Positions 26,501 through 38,075 of a stretch of DNA of 64,000 nt are shown here, piece after piece. The stretch is from Brasenia schreberi (taxonomy: Eukaryota; Streptophyta; Magnoliopsida; Nymphaeales; Cabombaceae). Both the position numbers and the translations under genes were made by a program. The stretch covers positions 12,790,501 to 12,854,500 of the forward strand of contig JAYKKT010000089.1 of assembly GCA_036023115.1 (NCBI GenBank), in the 5' to 3' direction. Below the pieces are notes generated by a model. It was not told where the DNA came from. It did not search any database and saw only the letters and a list, made by a program, of their open reading frames with translations. Each line of letters starts with the position of its first letter. Positions within the stretch are counted from its first letter, which is position 1.

Positions 26501-27150
26501 AGATTTTACTACCCATTTACATCTTTAAGTCTGTGACGGTTCCTTTAGGTTTGAATGACGCGGTCAAAACAAAAGAAGGCACATAGACGCCCTTATCATG
26601 AAATAACGCCAACTTCCTGAAAAACTTCTCCTTGAACAGGATGAACGGCTGCCAACATTGGATAGCCATGTCCTGCATGCCAGGAACCCTCCATCTTAAA
26701 TACCATTTAACCGTTCTATGCACTATGATATAGCAAAAAAAAAAGGAATGGCCCATCTCAGAAAATCAGTGGCAAATTCGCATCTCATGGGTGTGATGCA
26801 ACACAAGGTAAAATGCAACACACACAGAGCCCCAAGGGAATACTTATCTCAATCAAGATACCAGGAATAGATTGGATAAAATGGCTTACAATTTATCTCC
26901 TCCGATACGCACACAAAAAAAATTGTTGCCAATTCCGAAGACCCATTTACCGGAAACTAGAAACTGGAGCTTTTTATGACAAATAATAAAAGCTATACGT
27001 GCCCCTGCACAACATACCCTGAGGATGACAATTCCGGCCAGCCGTCTTCTGATATACCGGTACTTAGCAAACAGTATCTCAACTAGCGACACTGAAATTG
27101 CTTTCAGTTTACACTTGAATGTCTTTCAAGTGCCTTTTGCTGTCTTGATT
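23540..27150. other. Intergenic, microsatellites only
   Basis: No gene recognised. It holds further TA, GA, CT and (ATGT)n microsatellites (23627-23668, 25383-25450, 26270-26380) and the SINE candidate at 25745. The 400 bp next to 27155 should include the 3' UTR of the PADRE gene. Confidence 0.4.
25745..25870 (+). mobile_element. Candidate tRNA-derived SINE
   Basis: A good pol III A-box, TAGCCGGTTGGTCTACCGG (about 25751), is followed about 45 bp later by a B-box-like GAGTTCAAATC (about 25802). This is the promoter layout of tRNA-derived SINEs. No intact tRNA cloverleaf forms and no target duplication was established. Confidence 0.35.
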
Positions 27151-27154
27151 GTCA

Positions 27155-27694
27155 TCAAAAGTCTGAAGATACTTCTGATATGCTTTCGAGGCGAGGGCGC
27201 CAAATGGCAACTCGCCCTCGTTGCTGATTCTTAGACAAAGCCACATTTTCCGATAAGATATCTGATAGATATCGATCGGAGTCGAATTGCGTCGACGGAA
27301 GATTGGCCTTTGTCGAATTATTTAAAAATTGTCTCGTTTTTCTCTTGTGGTGGTGGTTGTGGACCTTGTGGTGATGATGACAACGATGAACGCGATGATG
27401 TTGACGGGAAGAAGAGGAGTTGGATTTAGACTGTGCCTCGGAAACGGGTACCAGAAAGTAGATCTTGCCACGTTGGAGCTCCGCATCTGGAGGAAGGACG
27501 ATAATTCGGTGGACAACGCCGTCGTCAGAGGTCCGCCGGCGGAGGACATGCTTGGGATTGGCTCTCATGACATCGCCGGCCCTCACGGATGTCGAGAACT
27601 CCTCGACCCGGCCATTTAGGTGCACGACCCGGATTACATCCAGGGATCCACAGGGGAGGATGCAGGAGATGAAGCACCGGATCGCCTCCCTCAT
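27155..27694 (-). CDS. PADRE (DUF4228) domain protein
   Basis: Single exon, 179 residues from the ATG at 27694. An upstream in-frame ATG (27736) would only add a microsatellite-encoded Arg-Glu run, so it is rejected. The N-terminal block MREAIRCFISCILPCGSLDV, then IRVVHLNGRVEEFSTSVRAG and DVMRANPKHVLRR, then RGKIYFLVPVSE near residue 80, is the PADRE/DUF4228 domain (about residues 1-85). A Ser-rich linker and a His-rich basic low-complexity segment (about residues 98-122) follow. The C-terminal GRVAIWRPRLESISE is the short conserved tail of this plant family. Members are small proteins, many stress- or pathogen-induced, of unclear biochemical role; some carry N-myristoylation signals, but this one lacks Gly2. 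The (CT)n just upstream lies in the 5' UTR. Confidence 0.85.
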   Translation of the reverse strand: MREAIRCFISCILPCGSLDVIRVVHLNGRVEEFSTSVRAGDVMRANPKHVLRRRTSDDGVVHRIIVLPPDAELQRGKIYFLVPVSEAQSKSNSSSSRQHHRVHRCHHHHKVHNHHHKRKTRQFLNNSTKANLPSTQFDSDRYLSDILSENVALSKNQQRGRVAIWRPRLESISEVSSDF

Positions 27695-29020
27695 CTCTCT
27701 CTCTCTCTCTCTCTCAATTGATCTTGGTCTCCTCAATTATGTTCCTTTGGGCATGTAGAACTCTCTCTTGCATGCACCCCTCTGCCTTGCATTTTCTAGT
27801 GGGGGCAGTGAGAGCAGGTTTGAGAACGGGTCGGGTCTGACCCTACTAGACGTATTATGCATTAAGTGGATCTGAATATAACCTTTTGGTTCGATGAGGC
27901 TGATCCACCTTTCAAGAATTGGATTTTTGGTCAATTTGGAACTAAATCTACACAACTTGTTCCTACAACAATCAAAGCCTCGTTCAATTGGCTTTAGCCT
28001 CTTGAATAATCATTTACAAAGAAATTTTAACCTCTTGAATTGGGTGTGTTCATGTGAGTCGCAAAATAAAAAGCTAAAGAAGCACATTGAGGAACTAAGA
28101 AAAGGTTGCAGTAAAGGGTGGTCGCAATGCAAGGTTAGAGAATGGGCTCAATTTCTTGAGAAATTGGATCTGATTGTTAAATTAAGCAACTTGGTAACCA
28201 AGACATCCCTTTAAAAGCCCAGGGTTTTTGCACCAACGCTTGGGCACAAGAGTCCTAACTTAGGGATTTTATGATGAATGTGACTAAGTCTCACTTCGAG
28301 GTAACAAATAAAAGAAAGAGCCCTTCATGGATCTAGACGTACTTGTGCAGTCATGATCAGATGTAGATTTAACTAGCAAAAATCATGTAAAGCTATAGGA
28401 GAAGATGGATGGTTGGCAATAATAGGACTTTAGAAGGACCATACTCGCGGTCCATATTCTACGGGGTTAAGGGCACTCCCTAGATGTAAAAGGACTATAT
28501 CACATGTATGATGAAATTAGTAAAATTTAGAAAGAAATTATAAAAGCATCATGCGATTTTCCAAATTTTATGCTTAGAGACCTCAAAAATCTCAGCATTT
28601 TAGAGAATCATAAGGTTTTTATCATTAATCTAATAGGGACTTGAGGTTTCTATTATTAATAAAAAAGAAAGTTGAGGTTTTATAACACATGCAAAAATTA
28701 ATGCCATTAGGTACACGTCCTTATTTTATTAACAATTGAAGTCTCGTGTCCCTAGTTAATTAATAGTGATAACCTTGTGTCTCTCTTAAGATGATGAGAA
28801 ATTGAGGTATAAAAATATAAAATTTGAAAAACCACATGAGGCCTTTAAGAAATTTTCTCTTATAACTCCAAATGCATCAATTTATGAGCATTACCCAATG
28901 TTGTACATCTTGTGTAGGATCATATGACGTGTGACAGGATCCTCCCCCCTCTTAAAGACATCCCCTAGCTATAATTAGCGCAAAGCAAAGCAAAGCACTA
29001 AAAGTATTTGCAATATTTAC
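27695..29020. other. Upstream flank of PADRE gene, no gene seen
   Basis: A 106-codon plus-strand frame at 27894-28214 has no recognisable motif and ordinary noncoding composition. The remainder is AT-rich with frequent stops. Promoter elements could not be assigned. Confidence 0.35.
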
Positions 29021-29021
29021 T

Positions 29022-29115
29022 TCAAGGGTGAAGTCTCTGGTTCAAGTCCAGGATTTCCCAGCTACACAAGAAAGAAGAATAGAAGCATCCGACTCCTTCA
29101 AGTATGAAGGGGAAC
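29022..29115 (+). other. Plastid-derived insert (NUPT), trnI-GAU exon 2 and spacer
   Basis: GTGAAGTCTCTGGTTCAAGT then CCAGGAT... reads as the 3' exon of plastid trnI-GAU. It is followed at the right distance by AAGAATAGAAGCATC and GACTCCTTCA, which match the plastid trnI-trnA spacer as I recall it (AAGAATAGAAGAAGCATC... CTTCATGC). About ten small differences indicate an old nuclear copy. It is only a T-arm half and so not a functional tRNA. Confidence 0.6.
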
Positions 29116-29713
29116 AAGTAACAGTAAATACGACATAAGATCTTGTACATGGAACCTAAGAATCTATGTACCAAGTGCACTCAGAAGGGGAAAAAAGGCT
29201 GGTTTTAGATTTGATTCTAGTGATATTTTGGATCCACCTGATTTTGATTGAATCACTTGATGCCCTGAACCCTTTTGGATCAAATTAAAAACCAAATTAC
29301 AAGATTGCCGTGAAAAACAGTTGCTGAATCCAAATGATGATCCGAAATCACAAAGGTAGCATGAAGAGCACGAGCCCAGCTGTTCTTGGTTGGAAAAGGC
29401 TTATGTGGAAGAGTCCGGTTTTGACACTTGTTAGGCACCGGAAACTGGTATGAAGGTGCACAAATTTATGTAGCTGTCAAACACCACTTGTAGCTGGATG
29501 ATAGGGTTCTTAGAAATCATGGAGAAAGGTGGGTTCCAGAGAACTTTGGGTAGTGAGAATCAATAAATCAGATAATGTCTCAGAGATTCAATCTACTGAG
29601 TTGGGTCAACCTGAACCATACCAGCAGCAATTAGAAAGATTCAAAACACTGAAGCAGTCCTGAATCGTTTCCTTAAGAACCATTTTTCACTTATTTGAAT
29701 TGGTGCTGGCCAT

Positions 29714-29752
<39 letters not shown>

Positions 29753-32700
29753 AGAGATCTGTGTATGGTGGGACTGCCTTAATGAAGGGATCACGTGGGT
29801 GCAATGTATTAGCTTTTCCCCGTCCGTATCATTCCAAGCTATCAATTTAGTAAAGAGAATGATAATCTTCAGGCTGTTCGACAAAGGGAGTTGGTCAAAA
29901 GAAATCTTTTTTGAGAGCTCAGCATTCTCCAAGGGCTCGAGATTTATTAAAGCAAATCTACGTTTTAACTACCCAACGTATGTCAAATTTACCCATTACC
30001 GTCTAGATGGCTGAAAATTCATATTAAAACACACATTTGTTTTATTGAAATCATTGAATGCCTTTCGCAAACACAATTTGGTTGAAGTCGCAATCTGGGC
30101 GTTAGCCACCTGGAAGGTGTCTCGATTTGTATGTTGTAAACCCACCATGACTGATTATAAACCCTAATTCAACCTCAACCCTAGGGAAAAGTGTCTCTCT
30201 CTATATATATATTATTATATTATATTATATTATATTATATTATAATAGAGAGAGTTCTTTGGATTTATGGTTGCTTCATTGAAGCCTGTCACTCTTCCTG
30301 GTTCTCAATGAACGCCATTAAAATAGTGCTGCTTCAAATGAATTGGAGAGTGTTAGGATGGAAGATGGAGTTTTTAGTTTGGAGAATATTGTCTAGAAGA
30401 AACTGTCATGATTTCTTACCGCTTAATTGCATTGAGTTTGAGAAGGTGAGAGTTTCGGGCATTATTCGTGTTAGGATCAGCCCAAACACAACATACTTTT
30501 CGTCGTGTTAACTTGCATCAACACGAACAAGACCTGGGCTATGCTGAACCCTAACATACGTGGAACTTGCTGGGTTGTTCCTAAAATTGCCACTCAGATT
30601 ATCTACATGGTGCCTTTAAACGTAAAATTTTCATTGATTAGAGGATTAAACACATAGTTCCCCACACAAAGGTACTTTCTCAAAACAAAGTTGCAACCTC
30701 ATCTTTGTGATTTGTCGAATAATGAAAGAGACCGGATGCACAAATAACCACGGCTCTCCTGGCTGGAGCTTTGACTCAAAGGGCATTCAACCAAAGGGCC
30801 GCACAACCACAGGTTAGATACACAAGGGTGTATGTGTCGGGCTGGGTGGCAAATTAGGTGAACGGTCAAGTCGGGTCACTTTAGGACCAGGTGAAAAGCA
30901 GGTTTACCTTGACCCAACCAGTTTTTTCCACATCATGTTTTGCGAACCCAGAAAAGGAAGCGCATGCCTGTGCATGCACGCATGTGTGTTATTGAAATGA
31001 GTTGTTCCTCCACGCCATTTGAACCACATGATATATAACACAAGAACAAGGTTTACTATAGAACAAACTGAGGTAAATAGTGCAACCCATGTTCTTGCAT
31101 GCCCGGGCGAACTCTGCTTATATTCATCAATACTTCAACTGAATGAATCAAACATCATTACGTGATCAACATAGTTTAATAGATATAAGAGAACACTTGG
31201 GAACTAAGCATTATCATGATATGTTCAGCCAAAATAAACAGCTCGCCAACAATAACTAGGCTTTCTACGAACTGCCAACAGTGAATCCAAATTTAAGGAC
31301 ATGAAATGCCATCACCCTTTTCTTTTTGGGTACAATTGGGAGCATCCCTGCTTGGCACCAGCCCTTCAGTTTGAAGCGAAACCGAGCCAGATCAAAAACC
31401 ATCAAAAAGTAAAACTGGCTAACCAGACTCAGAACTGTAACCAAATTGGGAGCATTAGCTAGTCTAAAACCTGAACCAGTGGTGCATACTGCCAGTTCCA
31501 GTTCCATTTACATTTTTTAAGAAATCTTTTTTGTTTGTTTTCGCACGGTTTTTAATTCAAACTGGAATTGGACGAGAACTGGCAGTTTTGAAACAATAAA
31601 TGGAACCAGCCCGATCCAATTTAGTTCTGCTTCATGGTTCCGGGGAACCTGGAACTTGGCCTTATGCATGCGTTATGTTGGGTATATCAAACTGATGAAC
31701 TTCAACTCATGAGCCAATCCCCTAGCCAGGTAAGCTATTTCTCTTTGCCATAAAAACGTATTCGGAAGCTATATTCGGTCCTCCTGAAGCCTTTGACCCC
31801 CACTGATTGATGCTTTCAGTTCAGTTTAGAAACTCTCATGAGAAAGAATGTATGCTGGCTTAAATAACGAAGGTTTCAAGTTTTTGGTCTAGAGAAGATT
31901 TTTAATTTAATTTTTTTCATTTTTCTCTCTATTCAAATTTTGGGTTAATAAATTTCTTTCCCCATCTTCTCTCCTCTTTTAGTAAAAGTCCGGTTACAGC
32001 ATTTTCGAGTACATTTACAGTACATTTTTATTTTACGGAGATCAACCAAGACAAAAGACATCAAATCAAATATTCGGTAGGCATTTTATGCAGATTATCG
32101 GCCTAAGCTGCAAACCACTAAATCAATCACTATCCACAGAAGAATAAGCTTTATAGATGTATACCAGGCATCCATAATACAGGTAGAGTGTGTTCGTCGC
32201 CCTGTTTGGTTTGTTTCTAGCCTCAACCTTGAAAAAAACAATATAACCAAACCATTATAATACACAGAATCAAGCTAAACCATACCATCGGTTCGGGCCC
32301 ATGCTCCTGTATATTTCAACATATGCTAATATTATATATTTTAATATTATACTAATATATGATAATTATGTTGCATAACAAATAATTAAATATGAAATAA
32401 CACTATACCCAAAATTACGTCATGACAGATGAATTTGGAAAGTTATAGAATAAGCTGTTAACATATGAGCGTTAGTACCACCGTCTGCCAATACATACAT
32501 ATATATATATATATACAACCTTCAGACCACCAACCGACCCACAAGTTTTTTTCCAAACCAAACCAAACTAATAACAAAAGCAGCATAAAAACTTACAAGG
32601 GAAAAAGGATACTGTAAGATGGTTACCTAGTAAGTAAACTTCTGTATCCGGAGACGAACACATGAAGTCAAACATGTTAGGTGCAGAGGGCAAGGAGCAA

Positions 32701-34630
32701 CTCATCCATGTTCAAGCAGAAGTGGCGGGAAATAGAATTCTATAAATAGTTCTGTGAGCTCCAAACCAAGATAGACCCAACGAGTTTACCTAGATTTGTC
32801 AGCAAGGAGTGCAAAGATTGAAGGCAAAAACAAAGTTCAAAAGATAAAGTATCAAACTTGTGGCCATCACAAATGCATGAAAATATAGGAACTTCATTGT
32901 TCACGAACCCCATTACTCACCAGTACAGGATGATTCATTCAACCAATGAGTACATGACATTATATATCTATTTTAAATTTTAGGAAGGACAACTAAAGAA
33001 TACACTTTCTTTTCCTGAATAAAATAAAACGGGACATCAATTGGGATATATAAATTCACAGGTACCCGATAGATTGTCTATGGTTTTCTTCTGTCACACT
33101 AATGCAAAATAGGCTAAACAGAACCTTAACATACAAGACGGAGTAGGAGGCAATTCACCAGTACAGCTTAAGGATCGTTAAAGAGGTGCATCCTACCATA
33201 TATGGTCAGTGGTCACAAACAACCAATCCTAGCAGAACCATGAGCGTCCATATTGCAACTCTTAACAGCGGGATTAACTTCGTACATAATGTTTGAGGAG
33301 AGACATAAAAATGAGAAAATCTACATGACATTCTTAAAAGCATCCCACTTACTCCTTGTGTCTCAGCCTGCATACTGTCTCATAATTATATATGATCTTA
33401 GAAACCAAGAGCAAAACAAAGATCAAACACAAAAACGATCACAGAAACCACAAGGGATGAGATTTACATGGTTTTCAAGAGAGTTATTTCTAGCCTCCTA
33501 CTCCAACTCTGCTCAGAGAAAAAACTCACTCCGATAATACCCTATTACAAGATCGGAGCCACTTTGCATATCTAGGATCCTAAAAACCAAGAAATGTTAC
33601 AATAATACCCATGTGACGGTTGCACTGCATCGGGCAATATATGGTAACATTTTCACAGGCTTAAAAGGTACAGATGCACTCAAGAGAGAATCAAACATTA
33701 AAACCATGTGACAAACCATTTTCAATTATGAAGTTTGTCTAGCCACTGCTTAGAAGCATATTGTTCTGCTGATAGACACTACATAAGTAATTGCTCTATA
33801 CCATGAAGAGATTGTCGCTCTGGATATATAGCACCACTTTGAAACACCAGATTTTTTGTTTTTTACCTTTAGGAAAGTGGCTCCAGAAATCTTTTAGCAG
33901 GTTTGATTTCAACAACTGAAGTTTAACTTATTAGGAAAATAATCAACAAAAGAAAGCAGCTTTTCCATTAATGATCCATCATATCCTTAAGTGTATCAAC
34001 TGCTAGTATAAATTGCAATGACTAAAAAGAACCCTCAACTCAACCACGAGCTTCATTTCAGAAGGAAGAATACGTTGGGGAGAAGCAGGACAGGTAACAT
34101 GTATGCATTTCCTCTGCAATCAATATGCCGTGGATGATCACATCATGGTGCATTGATTTAGGCAAACCATCTCAGTTTTGAAGTTTGTTTAGGCCAGAAT
34201 GCTAGACAAATAAATGTCTAGAAGTAGCCATTTTGATGTCATTGATCTTGGGCACACAGTCAATGAGACCTAATTATCCGCATAGCGCTAGTCTAAATGA
34301 GATTATTAGAGCTTTGTAGGACCATCAACAGAAACTGGAATAAATCAATTACTCTTTATGAGAAGTATATTGCTTTCACTAGATTCGCCAAATAACACAG
34401 CCGCACAGATTCACAATTTCACACAATTGATAAGAGAAAAGAGAATTCAGCCTGAGGACTGTTGCAGAAGGATGCATAAGATTGCAGAATTAGAGGAATA
34501 ATATCTGGTTTAAGCATTTTCACCCGAGATTCAGATGTCTTCAATACTGAACCACATGCACAGATATCAACACAAACTAGAATGGATCACTTGTGATGTC
34601 TAGATTTATATTTATAATTTATCCTAACAT
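29116..34630. other. Long intergenic stretch without a recognised gene
   Basis: No coding region could be supported. It contains a (GA)n block (29713-29757), a (TTATA)n block (30205-30245), a small inverted repeat at 31489-31585, an AT microsatellite at 32495-32515, and ordinary AT-rich DNA with scattered open frames below 110 codons. Nothing between 32.5 and 34.6 kb stood out. Confidence 0.4.
31489..31585. repeat. 97-bp inverted-repeat hairpin
   Basis: CTGCCAGTTCCAGTTCCA at 31489 is repeated inverted as TGGAATTGGACGAGAACTGG then CAG, ending at 31585, around a T-rich loop. It could be a tiny MITE or fold-back; no flanking duplication was identified. Confidence 0.6.
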
Positions 34631-34639
34631 CGTGCTCTC

Positions 34640-35290
34640 ACTTTCTCATAAACAAGACATTTGACAGTTGGCTCTATGTCCTTCAAGTTTCCTCTGTATT
34701 TCATTAACCTATCAACCTAGCCCCTATGTCACTGGCCACAGGCCTTACTGTAAGGTTTCCCATGGAAACCCCAACTCACCATGTCCAATCTTAAAGCAAT
34801 GTTTTAACCCCTTTATGTACAGACACCTTCTTTCAGTGCACACAACCAAAGGATGGTACCACAAGGTAAAAAATCTAAAGAATAAACAGAAATTATTCAT
34901 AATCACAACCAATTGATAATAGCTCCATGTAGCACCTCTCCAGATGTCCAAACCATGTTAACCGTGTCTAGCTCTTCTTTATCTTCAATCAACCTATGCC
35001 AACTCTTTCCCCACTAATCTCATTATACTGTATCAGACTAAATTGTGCCAAGAAAAGAAATGTTTGTAAATGAAGAACATGAAAATGTAGGAATTCTTAA
35101 AGGGAAACTCTTACCACAATCTTGGCTCAGCACGAAAAATCCAGACAGTATTGCACAAGTTGTTCCGAGAAGAAATAAAATAAATGAATACAGTATCTAA
35201 CAAAATTTGTGCCAATGGAGAAGTCTTGTATATGAACCACATTATCATCGGAAAATTTACAGATATCATTAAGAAGATTTTATTGTGAAT
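34640..35290. repeat. Imperfect duplicate of PEX7 downstream flank, distal copy
   Basis: It aligns with 36072-36665 over about 600 bp. Shared blocks include GGTTTCCCATGGAAACCCCA against GGTTTCCCAAGGAAACCCCA, CACCATGTCCAATCTTAAAG in both, and CAGTATCTAACAAAATTTGT against CAGTATCTAACGAAATTTGT. The copies are clearly diverged (roughly four fifths identical by eye). Confidence 0.75.
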
Positions 35291-35300
35291 GTCTTGCACC

Positions 35301-36063
35301 CAGTGTTATGTGTATCACCTCATATCATATGATACGGGACGTATCGTATCGGAAACCATCATCCGATATTGGTTATGTATCGCATATATCGTGTGATAGA
35401 GATCGTATTGCATGATGCAATGGCATATCACACGTATCATATAATACATGCAATACGCTCCTTATTTATAAATGTGAATGCCAATCGTTTACTTTTAAGG
35501 GCATGACATTTCTTATATTTTTTATACTCTTGTAACGTTTCAAATGACACTCTATCTCTCAAAAGTAAAAGGTTCTCGTCAGTATTCACGTTTCAAAAGT
35601 TACAGTATCTAATTATATATGTTGTGTGTGTGTGTGCGTGTGTGTGTATATATGTATATGTATGTATTTGAAGGAGTGCAACAATGTCAACAAGAGGAGG
35701 AGGAAATTGATTTTGCTGTTGAAGGTAGTGATCTTGAAGAGGAGAAGGAGAAAAAGAAGATTATTTAGTTGATGATTCTGATTATAATATGTGATTCTTC
35801 TTTTTCAATTACAAAACTTGTAATTTCAAAGAATATTTGCTACTTGTCCAATGATGAAAGTTGCACTTTGAATTTGAATTAATGTTCAATATATTTACTC
35901 AAATTTTGATTTATAAGATATGTTTAGAATTGTTTTTTATTTTCTTTGATTTTTCCTGATTTTTTTCTAGTTTTTTACTTTTAAAAATTTTATGATACGC
36001 TACGATACACATGGAGAAAAATAGAAAAATGATTCATGTTACAATACGGTTCAGACAACACTG
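35301..36063 (+). mobile_element. Non-autonomous hAT element, 763 bp
   Basis: It starts CAGTGTTATGTGTATCACC and its reverse-complemented end reads CAGTGTTGTCTGAACCGTA, short terminal inverted repeats of hAT type. Flanking 8-bp sequences CTTGCACC (35293-35300) and CTTGAACC (36064-36071) differ at one base, as expected of an old hAT target duplication. The left subterminal region is packed with ATAC/GTATC palindromic words, likely transposase-binding sites. Near 35690-35780 a broken acidic segment (EEEEIDFAVEGSDLEE, then in another frame DYLVDDSDYNM) resembles the acidic tail seen after hAT dimerisation domains, so this is probably an internally deleted copy. Confidence 0.75.
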
Positions 36064-36071
36064 CTTGAACC

Positions 36072-36665
36072 CACTTTCTAACAAGATACTTGAGGTAAAT
36101 CGTGCACGTTTACTCTGTATTCCATCAGCCTAGCTCTTATGCTACTGGCCAAAGTCCTTACCCTAAGGTTTCCCAAGGAAACCCCACATCCCACCATGTC
36201 CAATCTTAAAGTTTTCATTTGACTGCTTGATGGACAGATATCTTCTTCGAGTGCACACATAATGAAAGGACGGTACCACGAGGTAAAGAAACAGCCACAC
36301 TCTTCATTGAGAATCCTAACAAGAATCAGACCAGGATAAACAGGAAGACTCATAACCACACAACAACAAAATATATCCATTACCAAAACCAAAAGCAAGC
36401 CCTTCCCACATTTATCAGACTAATTTGCTCCAAGAAAAGAAATTTCCCTAAATGAAGAGCATGGAATTATAGGAATTCCTGAGGAAAATCTTGTCACGGT
36501 CCAGAAATCCGTACCTTATCGCAAAAACTGTGGCCAAAAGAAATGAAAGAAATTCAGGCAGTATCTAACGAAATTTGTGCCGCTGGAGAAATCCTTGTAT
36601 ATAAACAACATTGTCACAGGAAATTCTACGATATCATTCTATCACAAGATTTTATTATTATGCCC
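36072..36665. repeat. Imperfect duplicate of PEX7 downstream flank, proximal copy
   Basis: Counterpart of 34640-35290, lying directly downstream of the PEX7 stop and probably reaching into its 3' UTR. The hAT element sits at the junction between the two copies. Confidence 0.75.
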
Positions 36666-36849
36666 GAAGAAAATAAAGATCAAACCACAATTTGGTCAAG
36701 ATGTACAACAAGAAATTAGGGCCAGAAGGAAACCAATTCCCAATAATACCATGGATTCATCATAGGAGAAGTGAAAATCAGACCAGGAAATCCACTCACG
36801 AATTGGGATCCGGTGCATAAGAGGAAAATCTGGACTTTTGCGACAGGAA

Positions 36850-37815
36850 TCAGGGCGCTTTGGGATCAGATCCGATCGGCCAGACATAGACAAGATCGTC
36901 CCACCCGGTGCTCGCGAGCAACCCGTCCACAAGAACGCTCACATCCACTCCGACGGCGAACTCCGTGTGATGATCCCATGTTGTAAGCAACGGGTTAGCG
37001 TTGGCGGTCCGATAGTCCCAGAGCCGGACGCTCATGTCATAGGAGCACGACACGACGACACCCTGCCGGTGAGGCGAGCAACGGAGCCGGCGGACGGCAT
37101 ACCTGTGGCCGAGGAGTTCGGTGACGGGTCTCTGAATGGACCGAACGTCCCAGACACGGATGGATTTGTCGACGGATCCAGTGACGATGGTGACCGCGGA
37201 ATACTTGTCCCAATCGCACGCGAGCACTTCGAATTCGTGAGCGGCGATGACGTGCGTCGGATTCGTATCGCGGACATCCCAGAGACGGAGCGTGCAGTCG
37301 CCCGACGCCGATGCGAGGACGTCGGGATGCCGGGGGCTCCAGGCAACGGAATAGACGCAGTAATCGTGGCCTTTGAATGTGCGGATGCTTTGTACACGAT
37401 CGAGAGTCCACAGCTTGATCGAATCGTCCCAGGATGCCGAGAGGAAGGAGTCCTTGCGGACGGGGTTCCAATCAACGGAGTGAATCTCGCGAGAGTGCTC
37501 GTGGAATGATCGGAGAGGATTCTCCGGCGGCGGGAGATTGAGGTCGTAGAGCTTGACGGATCCGTCGGCAACGGCGGCGACGAGGAGGCCGTCGTTGTTC
37601 TCGGACCAGGCGCAGTCGTAGATGGCGTCGGCGGTGTCGAAGGACGCAACCGGGATGATTCCGCCGCCGGCGGAGCCGAAGGCAAAGTCGAAGACCTGGA
37701 GACGGCCGTTACCGACGATGCCGAAGTTCTGGGCGGTGGCGACGGCAAGGCGGGACTCGTAGAAGGGGCTGAAGCGGACGGCGTAGCCGGCGAAGGGCAT
37801 CTTAAACACCGTCAT
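36850..37815 (-). CDS. PEX7: Peroxisomal PTS2 receptor PEX7 (WD40)
   Basis: Intronless, 321 residues from the ATG at 37815. The start MTVFKMPFAGYAVRFSPF corresponds to the MPVFK start of plant PEX7. An in-frame ATG at 37851 would add 12 residues (MGTKIDIRRPGN) and cannot be excluded. WD40 repeats cover the whole protein: SVKLYDLNLP near residue 85, SASWDDSIKLWTLDR, SASGDCTLRLWDVRD, TGSVDKSIRVWDVRS, SCSYDMSVRLWDYR, and the C-terminal DHHTEFAVGVDVSVLVDGLL followed by STGWDDLVYVW. That C-terminal block and the N-terminal SRLAVATAQNFGIVGNGRLQ are PEX7 signatures. The length matches plant PEX7 (about 317). It binds N-terminal PTS2 nonapeptides of enzymes such as thiolase in the cytosol and delivers them, with PEX5, to the peroxisome membrane. 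No key residue appears missing. A copia LTR begins about 260 bp upstream. Confidence 0.97.
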   Translation of the reverse strand: MTVFKMPFAGYAVRFSPFYESRLAVATAQNFGIVGNGRLQVFDFAFGSAGGGIIPVASFDTADAIYDCAWSENNDGLLVAAVADGSVKLYDLNLPPPENPLRSFHEHSREIHSVDWNPVRKDSFLSASWDDSIKLWTLDRVQSIRTFKGHDYCVYSVAWSPRHPDVLASASGDCTLRLWDVRDTNPTHVIAAHEFEVLACDWDKYSAVTIVTGSVDKSIRVWDVRSIQRPVTELLGHRYAVRRLRCSPHRQGVVVSCSYDMSVRLWDYRTANANPLLTTWDHHTEFAVGVDVSVLVDGLLASTGWDDLVYVWPIGSDPKAP

Positions 37816-38075
37816 GTTTCCCGGCCGGCGGATATCGATTTTAGTCCCCAATTACCTCTTGGTGGTGAAGGCGCTAACTTTTTTGCGGTGTCGATTTGGG
37901 CTCTACACTGCCTGCTGCTACAGGGGTTAGACGAAGGGTGCGTGGAAGATGTACGAAACGACTCGTGCACGAACCTCCGTGTCCTCGTCTCAGGCGGCAA
38001 CTCGGGTATCCCTTCCATAAAATGACTTCGACTCACAAGTTCATGATCACGAGCTTTTGCTACTCATAGAGTGCA
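37816..38075 (-). promoter_or_regulatory. PEX7 5' flank up to the LTR
   Basis: Only about 260 bp separate the PEX7 start from the outer edge of the copia 5' LTR. The 5' UTR and core promoter must lie here or inside the element. No TATA box could be placed with confidence. Confidence 0.3.

Noticed and set aside
27894..28214. 106-codon frame upstream of the PADRE gene
   Set aside because: No motif, no start context or neighbour support, and flanked by ordinary noncoding DNA.
36838..37509. 223-codon plus-strand frame
   Set aside because: Antisense shadow of PEX7; GC-rich coding DNA often leaves the opposite strand open.
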